From Balneolales bacterium (GTDB taxonomy: Bacteria > Bacteroidota > Rhodothermia > Balneolales > Natronogracilivirgulaceae), in the NCBI GenBank assembly GCA_007128425.1, contig SKXL01000072.1, positions 1 to 53,457 of the forward strand: 53,457 bases of DNA, read 5' to 3'. Under the pieces are notes generated by a model that saw nothing but the letters and a program-made list of their open reading frames with translations, was not told where the DNA came from and did not search any database. Shown here in pieces: positions 35,660 to 44,680 of this stretch. Each line of letters opens with the position of its first letter. Position 1 is the first letter of the stretch. The position numbers and the translations under genes are program-made.

Positions 35660-37144
35660 ATGAATTTTAAACCAGGTGATGACAGGGAAAAAGACAATCT
35701 CCAGAATTTCAAGAAGGTTGTTCGGGACATGCTTAAGCTCCTCAGGACCTCCCTGCAGGTAGAGACCGTCTCCATGCACTGGGTGAATCCTCATCGTGAC
35801 ATCTTTGTGCTTGCCGGCTACTCTACCATGAGAAAAGACGTTGTGTATCAGGATCGGGTCAGGCGTGAAAACCATTTCCTAAAAAATTACAACTCCATCA
35901 AGTCCATAACACGGCTGGAAAAGAACATACACTTCAAGCCCCGGGAACTGGAGCACTACACCTCATCACCTCCGATTAATTACATCTACCTGATCCCGTT
36001 TGTGTTTAATGCCGAAACTGTGGCCATAACCACAGTGGAGTCAGCAACGAAGCCCGAACTCAAGGTATGGGACGAACAAATGGTTGCCGCCTATCAAAAA
36101 GTGCTAACCCGTATGCTGCAGTCATATCAGGAGATAAGCGAGCTTGTTGAAAAACAGTCTGAGTGGGTGGAATATGATCATACCATACGTGATCTGACCA
36201 AAGCTGAAGACCCGCTGGAACTTGCAATGATGTTGGTGGAAAAACTGCAGCTTTTTATGGGAGACGGTGGTGGTGTGGTCATGCTTGCGAGAGGGCTCGA
36301 TGAATGGCACAGTGTCCTCTATTCTGCTGGAGCAAAATACCCTCCGCCGATCGGACTGGCCATGGAAAAAGGTTCCATTGCCGCAAAGGCGCTATCAGAT
36401 GGTGAGCCATTTTACTCACCCCATTTCAATGCCAGTCCGAAACGCATATCTACTTTGGAACCATTGTGTAACGGAGCCTCGCTTGCCATACCTGTGATGC
36501 ACAGGCAAAGACGCCAGTTGCTGATTCTGGCATACAGTGAAAACCCGTTGCTTTTCAGTGAAGCTGTTAAGCACAAAATCAGTAACTTGTGTCGTGTTGC
36601 CGGCCTTAAGCTGGAGGCCATGCTTCCTGACCTCGATGTCTATGAAAATATATTCGCTACCGGCGTATCCAGCTACTCCAGAACACTGGTAAGCGGCATA
36701 TTAACGCAACTCACCCGGCACATACGGTTGCAAGACCCGACTATGCCCACATGGATAGGTATGCTGACTATTGGCAATATTAATGACTTGCGCACCCGCT
36801 ATAGACTGGAGGAACTCACGAGTATGCAACAGCAGGTAATGGCAAAACTCAGACCACAGAATTTTGGTATTCCTGGCATTATTGGTGCTTACAGTGATTA
36901 TGTGTATACTTTTTTACTGCAATCAACCGATGAATCGGCCCTTCTTGCATGGACAGGCAGTGTGAAAGAGGCTTTCCGGAATCCATTACCTATCTCTGAA
37001 AAAGACGAAATAGTGTTGCGAATTAATACGGGCGTTGTCAGGTTGAATGGAGAAATGGATACAAAAACGGACACCATCATCCAGAATATAAAAAAAGCAA
37101 TGAATGATGCCGTAAAACAGCAAAAGTTTATCGTTGAGGTGTGA
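35660..37144 (+). CDS. GAF-domain protein with degenerate GGDEF-like C-terminus
   Basis: A 494-residue soluble protein with no exact family I can name. Residues about 20-155 and 180-330 look like two GAF folds (VETVSMHWVNPHRDIFVLAGYS; LQLFMGDGGGVVMLARGL). Residues about 365-494 have the strand and helix order of a GGDEF domain: WIGMLTIGNINDLRTRYR, then GIIGAYSDYVYTFLLQ in place of the GGDEF loop, then the end strand IVLRINTGVVRLN and an acidic/basic helix resembling the NADxALYxAK tail. The catalytic GG(D/E)EF is missing, so diguanylate synthesis is not expected. A signalling or scaffold role is inference. It runs into deoB with a one-base gap. Confidence 0.7.
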   Translation: MNFKPGDDREKDNLQNFKKVVRDMLKLLRTSLQVETVSMHWVNPHRDIFVLAGYSTMRKDVVYQDRVRRENHFLKNYNSIKSITRLEKNIHFKPRELEHYTSSPPINYIYLIPFVFNAETVAITTVESATKPELKVWDEQMVAAYQKVLTRMLQSYQEISELVEKQSEWVEYDHTIRDLTKAEDPLELAMMLVEKLQLFMGDGGGVVMLARGLDEWHSVLYSAGAKYPPPIGLAMEKGSIAAKALSDGEPFYSPHFNASPKRISTLEPLCNGASLAIPVMHRQRRQLLILAYSENPLLFSEAVKHKISNLCRVAGLKLEAMLPDLDVYENIFATGVSSYSRTLVSGILTQLTRHIRLQDPTMPTWIGMLTIGNINDLRTRYRLEELTSMQQQVMAKLRPQNFGIPGIIGAYSDYVYTFLLQSTDESALLAWTGSVKEAFRNPLPISEKDEIVLRINTGVVRLNGEMDTKTDTIIQNIKKAMNDAVKQQKFIVEV

Positions 37145-37145
37145 A

Positions 37146-38309
37146 GTGGCGGTATGTTATCTGGTAATCATTGACGGTTTGGGCGTAGGTGCGCTTGAGG
37201 ATGCCCATCTGTATGGTGATGAGGGAAGCAATACCCTTGGCCACGTGGTGGCGCTGACACACTGTAAGCTGCCGGAAATGCAACGACTCGGTATAGGCAA
37301 CATCATACCGCTGGACAGCGTGCCTCCAGCCGGCAATCCCCTTGCCGCTTATGGCAAGATGCGGGAATTCTCTCCCGGAAAAGATTCTACTACCGGACAT
37401 TGGGAGATCGCGGGACTTCAGTTGGAACATGCATTTCCAACATATCCCGATGGGTTTCCTGATGACATAATCGACAAGTTCTGTGCACTTACAGGAGTAT
37501 CCGGGGTGCTTGCCAACAAACCGGCATCGGGGACGGAAGTCATCGAGGAGTTTGGAAAGGAGCATGGGGAAACCGGGCTTCCCATAGTTTACACATCGGC
37601 TGACAGCGTATTCCAGGTGGCATGTGATGTGAATACCGTACCCCTGGAAACACTTTACAGGTGGTGCGAGATTGCAAGAAACGAAGTGATGGTTGGCGAA
37701 CATGCGGTAGGCCGTGTGATTGCAAGGCCCTTTGAAGGGAAGCCGGGTTCCTTCAGACGACTGTCGAATCAGCGTCACGACTTTTCACTGCAGCCGATAG
37801 AACCGTTTCTCCCCGGCTATTTACAGGAGCAGGGAATAGAGACTGTTTCGGTTGGCAAGGTGATAGATCTTTTTGCCGGTCAGGGCTTTGATCAGGCATA
37901 TCACACAAAGAGCAATTCCGAGGGAATTGAAAAGCTGTTAAGTGTTATGGATTCCACAGACCATGGTTTTGTGTTTGTCAACTTGATCGAAACGGATCAG
38001 AACTATGGTCACAGGAACGATATCGAAGGATATGCAGGTGCCCTTGAAGAGATCGACAAGGCCATTCCCCGCTTTCTTCCAAAATTGAAAAAAGATGACC
38101 TGTTGATCATCACCGGGGATCATGGCAATGACCCATCCATGCCAAGCACGGATCACTCGCGCGAATTTGTACCGATCCTGGTTTATCCGAGGAAGGCGGC
38201 GGTTTCAACGGATCTGTGTACACGAGAAAGTTTTACAGATGTTGCTGTCTCGGTATGCTGCTTTTTTGGGATAAATAATCCCTTTCCCGGAGAATCATTT
38301 GTCAAATAG
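37146..38309 (+). CDS. deoB: Phosphopentomutase
   Basis: Interconverts (deoxy)ribose 1- and 5-phosphate in nucleoside breakdown. The start GTG at 37146 gives 387 residues beginning MAVCYLVIIDGLGVG and is preceded by GAGGTG; a TTG four codons earlier is less likely. The phosphorylated Thr lies in KDSTTGHWE (Thr83). Metal ligands are in IIDGLG, LIETDQNYGHRND, ITGDHGNDPSMPSTDHSRE. The enzyme is of the same superfamily as GpmI in this window but clearly the pentomutase, by length and by the GHWE and DHSRE motifs. It starts one base after the GAF gene's stop, indicating translational coupling. Confidence 0.94.
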   Translation: MAVCYLVIIDGLGVGALEDAHLYGDEGSNTLGHVVALTHCKLPEMQRLGIGNIIPLDSVPPAGNPLAAYGKMREFSPGKDSTTGHWEIAGLQLEHAFPTYPDGFPDDIIDKFCALTGVSGVLANKPASGTEVIEEFGKEHGETGLPIVYTSADSVFQVACDVNTVPLETLYRWCEIARNEVMVGEHAVGRVIARPFEGKPGSFRRLSNQRHDFSLQPIEPFLPGYLQEQGIETVSVGKVIDLFAGQGFDQAYHTKSNSEGIEKLLSVMDSTDHGFVFVNLIETDQNYGHRNDIEGYAGALEEIDKAIPRFLPKLKKDDLLIITGDHGNDPSMPSTDHSREFVPILVYPRKAAVSTDLCTRESFTDVAVSVCCFFGINNPFPGESFVK

Positions 38310-38451
38310 GAAATAAAAAGACACATTTGACGTATAACATCCTTAAATTTGAATCGTTTTTTCAGAAAAGATCTGATGCGGCATTCCTTATTCTGTTTGG
38401 AAAATCCTCTCTGAATGATTGTATCTTGTGTGACGCTATTATTGTCACATA

Positions 38452-39369
38452 ATGCTGTCTGAACTTAAACAAATCAAAATATTTCAAGTGGCCAAGAAGA
38501 AAAAAGAACCCAAAAATCCAAGTCCGAGCGGAATTTCAACGAGAGAATCCCAATCTCTTGACAGATACCTTCAAGAGATTGGTAAAGTCAGTCTGATCAC
38601 ACCGGACGAAGAAGTTGATCTCGCCAAAAAGATACAGGCCGGGGATCAGGACGCCCTTGAAAAACTGACCAAGGCTAATCTGCGGTTTGTTGTCTCTGTT
38701 GCCAAACAGTACCAGAACCAGGGGCTTTCACTTGGCGATCTGATCAATGAGGGAAATCTGGGGTTGATTAAAGCTGCTAAAAGGTTTGACGAGACACGTG
38801 GTTTCAAGTTCATATCCTATGCTGTATGGTGGATTCGTCAGTCCATCCTTCAAGCGTTGGCGGAACAGAGCAGAATTGTTCGCTTGCCACTAAACCGCGT
38901 GGGAGCCTTAAATAAAATCGGAAAAGAACTATCCAAACTGGAGCAGGAGTACGAGCGAATTCCATCAGCAGCCGAACTGGCAGAAAGTCTGGAAATGACG
39001 GTTTCAGAAGTGTCGGATACGCTCAAAATTTCCGGTCGCCATCTCTCTGTGGACGCACCATTCGCACAGGGCGAAGATAACCGGCTGCTGGATGTCCTTG
39101 AAAACGAAGAGACACCAGATCCGGATAATGATCTGATGGGGGAATCGCTCAAAGTGGAGATCGAGCGTGCCCTTTCAAAGCTAACCAAGCGGGAAGCAGA
39201 AGTCATTCGTCTGTATTTTGGTATCGGTCGTGAACATTCACTTACCCTTGAGGAAATCGGTGAAAGATTCGATCTCACCAGGGAGCGGGTGAGGCAGATC
39301 AAAGAGAAAGCGCTCAGAAAACTTCGTCATCACAACCGAAGCCTCGCGCTACGCGTTTACCTTGGATAA
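38452..39369 (+). CDS. rpoD: Primary RNA polymerase sigma factor (short RpoD)
   Basis: Housekeeping sigma factor of Bacteroidota type, lacking region 1.1. The 305-residue protein has region 1.2 ([26 protein letters not shown]), region 2 ([49 protein letters not shown]), region 3 and the region 4 helix-turn-helix ([29 protein letters not shown]; key part [14 protein letters not shown]). The first 30 residues (Lys-rich, [14 protein letters not shown]) are longer than usual; a GTG at codon 13 (38488) could be the real start. Its presence fits the TAnnTTTG promoters seen here. Confidence 0.93.
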   Translation: MLSELKQIKIFQVAKKKKEPKNPSPSGISTRESQSLDRYLQEIGKVSLITPDEEVDLAKKIQAGDQDALEKLTKANLRFVVSVAKQYQNQGLSLGDLINEGNLGLIKAAKRFDETRGFKFISYAVWWIRQSILQALAEQSRIVRLPLNRVGALNKIGKELSKLEQEYERIPSAAELAESLEMTVSEVSDTLKISGRHLSVDAPFAQGEDNRLLDVLENEETPDPDNDLMGESLKVEIERALSKLTKREAEVIRLYFGIGREHSLTLEEIGERFDLTRERVRQIKEKALRKLRHHNRSLALRVYLG

Positions 39370-39739
39370 CATTCGGTAACACCCACCTGAATAACTGCTT
39401 CCGTTTTTGACGAGCGTGAAAGCTTATGGGAGAGAGGGTATTACAAGTTTGACAGGCCATAATATCTCGGTGAGATAAACGAGGTTCCTGACCGAATGAA
39501 CTTTTTTATGTTGAAAACGTAAAAATATGTACAAGGACGCGGATTTCTCCCGAAATATTATATATTGATACTAGGTGAAACAACCGTTCTGTGTGTAATC
39601 AAAGTAAAGAGTACGTGTACACGAAAGAAACTTGAAAATCGTTTTCTATATGGAACGAATGGAACGAATAGACTGAATGTTCGTTTTAGATGGTAAGCAG
39701 CGGATTTTACCGGCAGTAACAAAATAAAAGGAGTACATT
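39370..39739. other. 370-bp gap between rpoD and the repeat lipoprotein gene
   Basis: No gene or RNA is recognised. A 6-bp dyad TATCTC/GAGATA (39463-39477) lies 9 bases after a TTGACA (39449-39454), but no good -10 follows. A 9-base tandem ATGGAACGA occurs twice near 39652-39669. The region is moderately AT-rich and carries an AAAGGAG ribosome-binding site just before the next ATG. The promoter of the lipoprotein gene must lie here but I cannot place it. Confidence 0.5.
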
Positions 39740-40840
39740 ATGGCACATCTGAAAAGCATATCCATGGTTCTGATGGCCGCCTTCATCTTTTCAGGCTGCT
39801 ATACTCAGGTGCATGTAATTGAAGAGCGTCCCGCACGGATGACTACTGATCGCTACAGCGATGAGAGGGCACAGCCGGTAACAGATCAGGATATCTATGA
39901 TCTGGGATACGAAGATGGTTTGTATGATGCCGGTTTACATTTCCGTGATTACGATCGCTATCGTTGGTCCGCCAGTTATCACTATGCACCGCGCTATCCG
40001 CGTTATCGCCCCGTGAGTTCATGGAGTTTTGGATTTTCCTATGGTCATGGCTTTTATAATCCATACTATGACTGGGCCTGGTACGGGCATGGTTATCACC
40101 CCTGGCATTCATTCCATTACTACAGCTGGCATGCACCATACAGATGGCATTCTCCGTATCATTGGCACAGATACCCAGCCTATGGTTACGGTGGATGGTA
40201 CTCGCCATTCGGTCCTAATTATTATGTGGTTTACAATTACTACAACATAACCGGACACCAGTCAACCAGGGTCCGCACCACCAGATCTCCTGTTGCAACA
40301 ACGGCTACCCGGGCAAGTGCTCTGACTCGCGACGGTACCAGAACCACTGGCGTCAGAGGGTCGACGGCACCTCAAAGTGTCACACGTTCCGGTTCGGCTA
40401 CGGTAGATCGAAGAACCAATGTCACCAGAAGCGGATCGACCGCTCCAGCTACTGTTCGGCGTGATGCTGGTACCACGACCAGATCAACAGGCTCTGTAAC
40501 TAGAAATACTGCTCCCACGAGAAGCAGTGGTACGGTGAACCGCAGCAGCACCCCCACCCGCAGCAGTGGTACGGTGAACCGCAGCAGCACAACTACCCGC
40601 AGCAGTGGTACGGTGAACCGCAGTAGCACCCCCACCCGCAGCAGTGGTACGGTGAACCGCAGCAGCACCCCCACCCGCAGCAGTGGTACGGTGAACCGCA
40701 GCAGCACCCCCACCCGCAGCAGTGGTACGGTGAACCGCAGTAGCACAACTACCCGCAGCAGTGGTACGGTGAACCGCAGCAGCACGACCACTCGCAGCAG
40801 TGGCAGCAGCAGTTCCGGTTCAAGGTCACGAAATGATTGA
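39740..40840 (+). CDS. Exported lipoprotein with His/Tyr/Trp-rich middle and Ser/Thr/Arg tandem repeats
   Basis: A 366-residue protein of unknown function. The signal peptide MAHLKSISMVLMAAFIFSGC ends in a lipobox (FSGC), so it is probably a lipoprotein. Residues about 85-175 are extremely rich in Tyr, His, Trp and Pro (for example HYAPRYPRYRPVSSWSFGF, YHYAP-like turns, HSPYHWHRYPAYGYGGWYSP). The last 170 residues are Ser/Thr/Arg/Gly, ending in seven copies of a 13-residue unit RSSGTVNRSST(P/T)T and the tail SSSGSRSRND. The tail is strongly basic and probably disordered. It may be a cell-surface or matrix protein; nothing catalytic is seen. Monocistronic by context. Confidence 0.85.
   Translation: MAHLKSISMVLMAAFIFSGCYTQVHVIEERPARMTTDRYSDERAQPVTDQDIYDLGYEDGLYDAGLHFRDYDRYRWSASYHYAPRYPRYRPVSSWSFGFSYGHGFYNPYYDWAWYGHGYHPWHSFHYYSWHAPYRWHSPYHWHRYPAYGYGGWYSPFGPNYYVVYNYYNITGHQSTRVRTTRSPVATTATRASALTRDGTRTTGVRGSTAPQSVTRSGSATVDRRTNVTRSGSTAPATVRRDAGTTTRSTGSVTRNTAPTRSSGTVNRSSTPTRSSGTVNRSSTTTRSSGTVNRSSTPTRSSGTVNRSSTPTRSSGTVNRSSTPTRSSGTVNRSSTTTRSSGTVNRSSTTTRSSGSSSSGSRSRND
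40520..40792 (+). repeat. Seven tandem 39-bp coding repeats
   Basis: Seven head-to-tail copies of a 39-bp unit encoding RSSGTVNRSST(P/T)T. Copies differ at a few bases only: a Pro/Thr switch in the twelfth codon and synonymous changes such as AGC/AGT. The unit is a multiple of three, so gain or loss of copies keeps the frame. The high DNA identity points to recent expansion by slippage or recombination. Confidence 0.97.
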
Positions 40841-41025
40841 TGCCGCAGTTAAAAACGAGAGGCCTGCTAATATCACATGTTCGAAATAACATGCCCTGAA
40901 GTGATGTTCATCCACGGCAGGAGAATAGGACGCCTGCGTGAAAATCCATCAACTTTACTCGCTCTTCCGTTTGGTACTACAATATTTCTCTGGTTGTTTT
41001 CATTAAAAACTTTTCTCTAACGTAT

Positions 41026-42585
41026 ATGACCAAGATCATTCGATTGTTTACATCCACCCTTATTTTGCTGCTGCTCTTGGCTGGGCTCACAACGGTTCAG
41101 GCACAATACAGCTTTGACGCACTCAGACTGTCCAGGCAAATGCCGGCACAGGATGCACACAGTCTGGCTCTTGGCAGCTCATCCGTTTCTCGCCTACAGG
41201 GATTCGGCTCATACATTGTCAATCCTGCCGTTGCTGCGCAAATGCCTGCAAGCTCATTTTCAGCTGGAATAGGCATCAGGGAAATATCCCAGGAATCCAC
41301 ATTTATTGGTCAGAATAGCTCTTTTAGCGACAACCAAACGGGATTAACCCATATCGGATTCAACTATAAAGTGCCAACGGTTGTTGGCAGTCTGGTTTTC
41401 GGGGGTGGATATGTTCAGACGGCAGACTACAACACGGCATTCACGGTGGATGCCTTTAATGACCTGACATCACGCACATATCAGTTTCTGACAGACTATA
41501 CCAGCGATATCGCCTACAATACCTTTGCGATAGATGACTATAATAACGAACTTGAATCGGTATTTGAATTTGGTGGATTCCAGGGCGTTGACCAGTTTGC
41601 CGAAACCACTCGTCGGGGACAATCAGGTGAGTACAGCCTGTACCTGGCCACCGAATTCCAGGAAAATGTTTTTGTTGGTGTATCGGTTGGCATCCCTGTT
41701 TCCAAATCCGTATTTGAGCAAGTATTTATCGAGTCAACACCCCTGGATGCCTCCCGTCGTCCCGTTTATTCCGGTCAGCAGAATACGGGCAGCTACAACA
41801 TAAACCGTATGCTGTTTGAAGAGAAAATTACGGTGGATGCAATAGGGTTTAATGCAAAAATAGGTTTTCTGTTTACCGGTCTGGATTTAATCGACTTGGG
41901 TGCCAGTTATTCCACCGGTACCCGCTGGAATGTTGAAGAACGGTTCGATGCATTTGTGCAAACCCGTTTTCAGGATGTTGTTACTATTAATGGCCTGGTA
42001 CGTACAGATGATGATGGCGGTACCTTTGGACCTCAGCTAAGCGATGAGCTATCCGGAGAATATTCTTACAGGGTTCGCACTCCTTCACGAATACATTTGG
42101 GTGCGACTACAAAAGATTTGCCGGTTGCAGATATCTCTGTATCAGCTGAAAGAATCGATTATAGTGGTATTCGACTGCGAGATTTTGACTCAGCAGACCG
42201 TGATCTTGAAATCGATGAGAACAATTTCATAAATCAGAATTTCAATGATGTATGGAATTTCAGAGCAGGTGCTGCTGTAACCATGTTCGAATCCATCGAA
42301 CCCCGTTTTGGCTGGAGTTACATGGCAAATCCGTTATCCTATTTGGAGAAAAACGACAGACACTTCCTAAGTGCCGGTATCGGAATCGGTTTGAATCAGA
42401 ATACCTCCTTGGATCTGGGCTTGCAATATGGTTTCTGGGAAACTACAGAAGATTTGTACACCGTTGATGCATCCACCGGCATCATCGTTGATCCACAAAC
42501 CAATGCACCTGTTACTTTCATTGAGACTGCAGATCAGAATGTAGATCGTTTCCATGTCACTTTCGGCATAACGTTCCGGTTTTGA
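41026..42585 (+). CDS. Outer-membrane beta-barrel protein, FadL/OmpP1-like
   Basis: A 519-residue exported protein with a clear signal peptide (LILLLLLAGLTTVQAQ, cleavage near residue 26). The mature start DALRLSRQMPAQDAHSLALGSSSVSRLQGFGSYIVNPA fits the FadL/OmpP1 N-terminal hatch with its GS and NPA turns (key part LGSSSV...NPAVAAQMP). The rest alternates amphipathic strands and ends VDRFHVTFGITFRF, a typical barrel C-terminus with final Phe. Such proteins import hydrophobic compounds or act as PorV-like secretion partners; sequence alone does not decide. It converges on the uspA gene. Confidence 0.82.
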   Translation: MTKIIRLFTSTLILLLLLAGLTTVQAQYSFDALRLSRQMPAQDAHSLALGSSSVSRLQGFGSYIVNPAVAAQMPASSFSAGIGIREISQESTFIGQNSSFSDNQTGLTHIGFNYKVPTVVGSLVFGGGYVQTADYNTAFTVDAFNDLTSRTYQFLTDYTSDIAYNTFAIDDYNNELESVFEFGGFQGVDQFAETTRRGQSGEYSLYLATEFQENVFVGVSVGIPVSKSVFEQVFIESTPLDASRRPVYSGQQNTGSYNINRMLFEEKITVDAIGFNAKIGFLFTGLDLIDLGASYSTGTRWNVEERFDAFVQTRFQDVVTINGLVRTDDDGGTFGPQLSDELSGEYSYRVRTPSRIHLGATTKDLPVADISVSAERIDYSGIRLRDFDSADRDLEIDENNFINQNFNDVWNFRAGAAVTMFESIEPRFGWSYMANPLSYLEKNDRHFLSAGIGIGLNQNTSLDLGLQYGFWETTEDLYTVDASTGIIVDPQTNAPVTFIETADQNVDRFHVTFGITFRF

Positions 42586-42674
42586 CGCGGAATCGTAGTC
42601 TGAATTACCCGGGTTTCGGTATGCCGTACAAACCGAAGATCAGATATTACAGGGTATGGTGACCCATCCATTGG

Positions 42675-43595
42675 TTACATGTCTCGATACTGGTAATGCA
42701 GCTTCCTGGCTTTTTCCGGACTGATACCATGTGGATTTACAGTGAATACGGCATTTTTTACCCTCCGAACCACATGCGAAGCGGTGCTTCCCATCATGAG
42801 ATACTCAATTCCTGTGCGCCCAACCGAAGACATAAAGATCAAATTATAGTTTTTTTCGTGGGCGAGTTGTTCTATTTCCACGTATGGAGTATGTTTGGTG
42901 GTGATCACGTGAGCTTCAACGCGCTTGCGTATATTACGGAAATGCGCATCCGCCAGCTCTTCAATGTCTTTTCTGCGATTTTCGGCAGTCTTTTCAGCAG
43001 CTTTGGCATCGAAAAACTGTTCATCACTAACGATGTGAATCAGATCTATCGATCCCCCTGTGCCTTCGGCTACACTGTTGGCAAATGGGAATACCTTGTA
43101 TGAGTTTTCCGAAAAATCAGTAGTCACAAGGAGAGAAGTCATATCAGCGAGATCTGAAGCATCTGTGACGGTGATCATTGGCTTCTTGCACATCCGCAGA
43201 ACTTTTTCGGTTACTGACCCCATGACAAAACGACTGAAACCGGTCCGGCCATGTGTGCTCATAATCACCAGGTCAAAAGAATTCGATGCATGGATGATAG
43301 CCCTTGCCGGATTTCCTACATCCAGCATTGGAGCCGTGAGGATCTCTGAGTTGACGTGCTTTTCCGAGATCTCATGAAGACGATCTTGCAGAACCTTCTC
43401 TATTTCCGTGTACTTCTCATGAGGAGTAATGCCTGACCCGACATAATAAAAACCATCCAGATCGGTGACAGGAATATAGGCATGAAACGGTGTTACTTTG
43501 CCATCAAACTGCATGGCAAAAATACTTGCCGCTTTCAAGGCATGCTCGCTGAGCTCGGAAAAATCAACCGGAACAAGAATTTTTGGATGTAACAT
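42675..43595 (-). CDS. Universal stress protein with two Usp domains
   Basis: Tandem UspA protein, 306 residues. Domain 1 (about 4-145) begins KILVPVDFSELSEHALKAA and ends with STHGRTGFSRFVMGSVTEKVLR. Domain 2 (about 150-290) begins SLLVTTDFSENSYKVFPFA and ends with SSVGRTGIEYLMMGSTASHVV. Both contain the ATP-binding turn HG or VG, nine residues, then GS, with Ser in place of the first Gly of the usual G-2x-G pattern; nucleotide binding is therefore likely but not certain. The gene diverges from the DUF432-like/mscS pair, suggesting a shared stress role. Confidence 0.93.
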   Translation of the reverse strand: MLHPKILVPVDFSELSEHALKAASIFAMQFDGKVTPFHAYIPVTDLDGFYYVGSGITPHEKYTEIEKVLQDRLHEISEKHVNSEILTAPMLDVGNPARAIIHASNSFDLVIMSTHGRTGFSRFVMGSVTEKVLRMCKKPMITVTDASDLADMTSLLVTTDFSENSYKVFPFANSVAEGTGGSIDLIHIVSDEQFFDAKAAEKTAENRRKDIEELADAHFRNIRKRVEAHVITTKHTPYVEIEQLAHEKNYNLIFMSSVGRTGIEYLMMGSTASHVVRRVKNAVFTVNPHGISPEKARKLHYQYRDM

Positions 43596-43611
43596 GACGG
43601 CTCCCCCTTAT

Positions 43612-43642
43612 CAAATTCATGTGGTTATGTCAAATGAACAAA
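43612..43642 (-). promoter_or_regulatory. Candidate promoter of the uspA-like gene
   Basis: On the minus strand, TTTG (43639-43642) is followed after 19 bases by TGAATTTG (43612-43619), one mismatch from TAnnTTTG. It would give a short leader before the ATG at 43595. Moderate support only. Confidence 0.4.
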
Positions 43643-43822
43643 TTGCTGCATTTACCAATCAACATACTCATAAGGCTTATTATATATGATCAACATCGTG
43701 AACATATAATCAAGATACTCAATGCTTCTGGCATTCGAAACATGGCGGAGCTGAAAAAAGCTGTTTGCTGATTACCTGTGAATCTGCTAATATGCTCCAT
43801 TATCCATTGATATCCAGCATTT

Positions 43823-44599
43823 ATGAGTTCAAAAACCTGGTCCGAAATTACATTGACAGAGGGAGAAGTGCACCGGCACAGAATTGGCCCGCTGACCATA
43901 TTCCTGCGAAAGCTTCTGAATGAAATATGGGTTGCAAGCAGCAGGGATGAAAAAAGAAAGGGGGAGCCGGATAACCTTCCGGACAAGCCGGAATGGGTGC
44001 GCATGGCACTTCCAGGAGAGTTCCGCGTGATTCGTCTTGCTCCGGTGCTTCCGGATCGACCGGTGGTAATTGATACAGAACATGCTTATCGGTTCATGAG
44101 TCAGACACGTACAAAAGTCTACTCCCGGATTCCCGCTTTTGTCCGCATTACCCCTGCCTCACGTGAGGATCTGATCATAGCGGAGATACCGTCTGTGGTC
44201 CTCTCTGAAACCTGGTTCGGCATCTTTACTGAAGGTGAGCTATCCTATTCCCTGTCATCGACTGCCCGCAGGATTTTAACGGATGACCTGCTTGAGCCAT
44301 ACCTGGTGGTTTGCCCAATGGAAATTCGAAATAACAGCAGTGATGAGCTGAAATTTGAAAAGGTGTGTCTGCGAGCAGATCGCCTCTCAATCTATGCAAA
44401 GGACAATGCGCTCTGGGCAGATGAAACTGTAATCACTTACAATGGAATGGATTCCGAAACTCATATGGAGATGAAAGGGGTGGTACCTGGAGAGGCTGCC
44501 GGTGCCAGTCTTGTGAGCCGGCCCAGAAGTCCTGTTAAGAGAAGCATGGGTCTTAAAACATTCAAGCTGTTAAGGGATTTTCATATTCCGGGTTTTTGA
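43823..44599 (+). CDS. DUF432-like conserved protein next to mscS
   Basis: A 258-residue soluble protein with no signal peptide or membrane helix. The pattern HRIGPLTIFLRKLLNEIWVA, RVIRLAPVLPDRPVVIDTEHAYRF, KVYSRIPAFVRIT and SETWFGIFTEGELSYSL recalls the DUF432 family, which I remember beside mechanosensitive channel genes; this is from memory and tentative. It lies 81 bp before mscS on the same strand. No catalytic residues are evident. A regulatory or cytoplasmic partner role for the channel is inference from position. Confidence 0.65.
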   Translation: MSSKTWSEITLTEGEVHRHRIGPLTIFLRKLLNEIWVASSRDEKRKGEPDNLPDKPEWVRMALPGEFRVIRLAPVLPDRPVVIDTEHAYRFMSQTRTKVYSRIPAFVRITPASREDLIIAEIPSVVLSETWFGIFTEGELSYSLSSTARRILTDDLLEPYLVVCPMEIRNNSSDELKFEKVCLRADRLSIYAKDNALWADETVITYNGMDSETHMEMKGVVPGEAAGASLVSRPRSPVKRSMGLKTFKLLRDFHIPGF

Positions 44600-44680
44600 T
44601 GCTCCCGATCATATGTGGTGTATGCGACTGTAGATTTCGAGATTATAAAAAGTTGATTGTACTATAAACCGAGGCTGATT

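Noticed and set aside
35629-35670. Small upstream frame MQSQDLKAQWYEF overlapping the GAF gene start
   Set aside because: Thirteen codons with no ribosome-binding site or attenuator-like structure; likely chance.
38327-38351. TTG and TAAATTTG before rpoD as a promoter
   Set aside because: The -7 element is exact but the spacing is 14 bases, outside the accepted range, and no other TTG fits.
40372-40791. Long antisense open frame of Leu/Val/Arg repeats
   Set aside because: It is the reverse complement of the 39-bp repeat region; the plus-strand protein has a signal peptide and ribosome-binding site.
40520-40792. Possible CRISPR array from regularly spaced repeats
   Set aside because: Repeats are directly adjacent with no spacers, in frame, and encode a continuous peptide repeat.
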